Shown in pieces: positions 6,272 through 7,407 of a stretch of DNA of 7,407 nt. The notes under the pieces are model-generated. The model ran no database searches. It had not been told where the DNA came from and was given only the letters and a program-made list of their open reading frames with translations. The first letter of the stretch is position 1, and each line of letters begins with the position of its first letter. Source of the DNA: Desulfobacteraceae bacterium (GTDB taxonomy: Bacteria; Desulfobacterota; Desulfobacteria; Desulfobacterales; UBA11574); the NCBI GenBank assembly GCA_002868985.1, contig PKTV01000124.1, forward strand, positions 1-7,407, given 5' to 3'. Made by a program: the position numbers and the translations under genes.

Positions 6272-7354
6272 CTACAGTTGTCGAAATTGTTGCCGGAGTG
6301 CAAAATCTCCGATGACAAGTGCCGCCATACATTCGACGATGGGAACAGCCCGCGGGACCACACAGGGATCGTGGCGCCCTTTGGCTTCTAACACCGTTTT
6401 TCTGCCTTCGAAATCCACTGTTGTCTGCGGCAGACTGATTGTAGCCGGGGGTTTAAATGCTGTCCGGAAGACAATCGGTTCGCCGTTGGTAATGCCCCCT
6501 TGAACACCGCCACTGAAATTTGTCGTTGTACCCAGCCTGCCCTCCTTTAAAACAAAGGGATCATTATGCTGTGATCCGAACATGCGAGTACCGGCAAAGC
6601 CGGAACCGATTTCGAAACCCTTGGTTGAGGGTATGGAAAGCATTGCCTGGGCGAGTTTGGCTTCCACTTTATCAAATACCGGCTCACCCCAACCGGGCGG
6701 CACATTCCGGCAGACACATGTAATTATTCCACCAACAGAGTCGTCTCTTTCCTTTACGTTATCAATGAGCTGAACCATTTTATACGCCGCAGGCCCGTCA
6801 GGACAGCGAACGATGGTTTGATCAACATCTTCTCTAGAAATTACGCCCTCATCAACATGGGACGCCTCAACTTCTCCGACAGCATGCACCCATGCAACGA
6901 TTTCTATCCCGAATATTTCATATAAAAATTTATCGGCAATGGCACCTGCCGCAACACGACCGACAGTCTCACGGGCACTGGATCTGCCGCCGCCGCTGGC
7001 TGACCGGATGCCGTATTTCGTCTGATAGGTGTAATCCGCATGGGACGGCCGCGGAATCGATTGCATGGTTTTATAGTCGTCCGGTCGCTGATCTTTGTTG
7101 GCGACATACAGACCAATGGGCACGCCCAGGGTTTTACCCCTTTCAATACCGGATAAGATCGTCACGAGATCGGCTTCTTCCCGCTTTGTCGTCAATTTGC
7201 TCTGTCCGGGACGTCGACGGGTAAGCTGTTTCTGGATATCTTTTTCGGAAAGATTTATTTTGGCAGGACAACCGTCAAGAATCGCCCCCACCCCTTTGCC
7301 GTGGGATTCACCAAACGTCGTCACTTTTAAAAGGGTTCCGAAAGTACTGGACAT
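6272..7354 (-). CDS. aroC: Chorismate synthase
   Basis: This cytoplasmic enzyme makes chorismate from 5-enolpyruvylshikimate 3-phosphate, the last step of the shikimate pathway leading to aromatic amino acids, folate and quinones; it needs reduced FMN. The 360-residue length is normal. All three family signatures are present: [14 protein letters not shown] (15-28, with catalytic His18), [15 protein letters not shown] (119-133), and [16 protein letters not shown] (326-341). The second active-site histidine is His105 in [16 protein letters not shown] (47-51 region) and [13 protein letters not shown] (281-293) are also typical. The start fits the usual family opening ([19 protein letters not shown]), with AAAGGA ten bases upstream. 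It is full length with no defect seen. It stands alone here; the next gene upstream lies outside the window. Confidence 0.98.
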   Translation of the reverse strand: MSSTFGTLLKVTTFGESHGKGVGAILDGCPAKINLSEKDIQKQLTRRRPGQSKLTTKREEADLVTILSGIERGKTLGVPIGLYVANKDQRPDDYKTMQSIPRPSHADYTYQTKYGIRSASGGGRSSARETVGRVAAGAIADKFLYEIFGIEIVAWVHAVGEVEASHVDEGVISREDVDQTIVRCPDGPAAYKMVQLIDNVKERDDSVGGIITCVCRNVPPGWGEPVFDKVEAKLAQAMLSIPSTKGFEIGSGFAGTRMFGSQHNDPFVLKEGRLGTTTNFSGGVQGGITNGEPIVFRTAFKPPATISLPQTTVDFEGRKTVLEAKGRHDPCVVPRAVPIVECMAALVIGDFALRQQFRQL

Positions 7355-7407
7355 AGTTACAACATCCTTTCACCTCAGATTAGGTTACAATAAATGATGA
7401 CAAACAA

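Noticed and set aside
6181..6363. Minus-strand 60-residue open frame over the end of aroC
   Set aside because: It overlaps the aroC 3' end in another frame, has no supporting ribosome binding site and its sequence contains the downstream stem structure; I see no family.
6892..7224. Plus-strand 110-residue open frame within aroC
   Set aside because: It lies wholly antisense to the conserved core of chorismate synthase and is rich in Arg, Trp and Cys, as expected of a shadow frame.

Overview
The window looks like chromosomal DNA from a Desulfobacterota (sulfate-reducer-like) bacterium. That placement is an inference. It rests mainly on the start of the partial sensor protein at the left edge (MTKKPTYEELERRVKE), a coiled-coil opening I associate with sensor kinases of this group, and on a second kinase fragment of the same style. 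No rRNA, tRNA, CRISPR array, transposase or phage gene is visible.

Layout from left to right. (1) Positions 1-605, minus strand: the N-terminal 201 residues of a PocR-domain sensor protein that runs off the edge. (2) 606-1394: an AT-rich stretch with no intact gene but with coding debris, including a short plus-strand remnant of a histidine kinase (about 1184-1420) and a possible minus-strand decayed gene. (3) 1395-1796, plus: a small SpoIIAA/STAS-like protein. (4) 1875-3323, minus: a MocR-type (GntR plus aminotransferase fold) regulator. It is transcribed away from (5) 3616-3972, plus: a DUF2917-type small protein. The 292-bp gap between them holds repeated ACAGTTT half-sites and a 50-bp near-perfect hairpin. 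A clear Rho-independent terminator (3989-4018) closes the DUF2917 gene. (6) 4088-4507, minus: a small exported protein of unknown function, divergent from (7) 4723-5886, plus: a membrane-anchored family 2 glycosyltransferase. (8) 5887-6271: a gene-free stretch holding a repeat-bounded element with two nested inverted repeats. (9) 6272-7354, minus: full-length chorismate synthase, aroC.

Most genes stand alone, each with its own ribosome binding site; I see no long operon. The one likely functional pair is the MocR regulator with the divergent DUF2917 gene, where the regulator probably acts on the shared control region. The best leads are non-coding. A 22-base motif (19/22 matching) occurs both upstream of the DUF2917 gene and, inverted, at the right end of the element after the glycosyltransferase. 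This points to a dispersed intergenic repeat family. I did not find a convincing new multi-gene system here.
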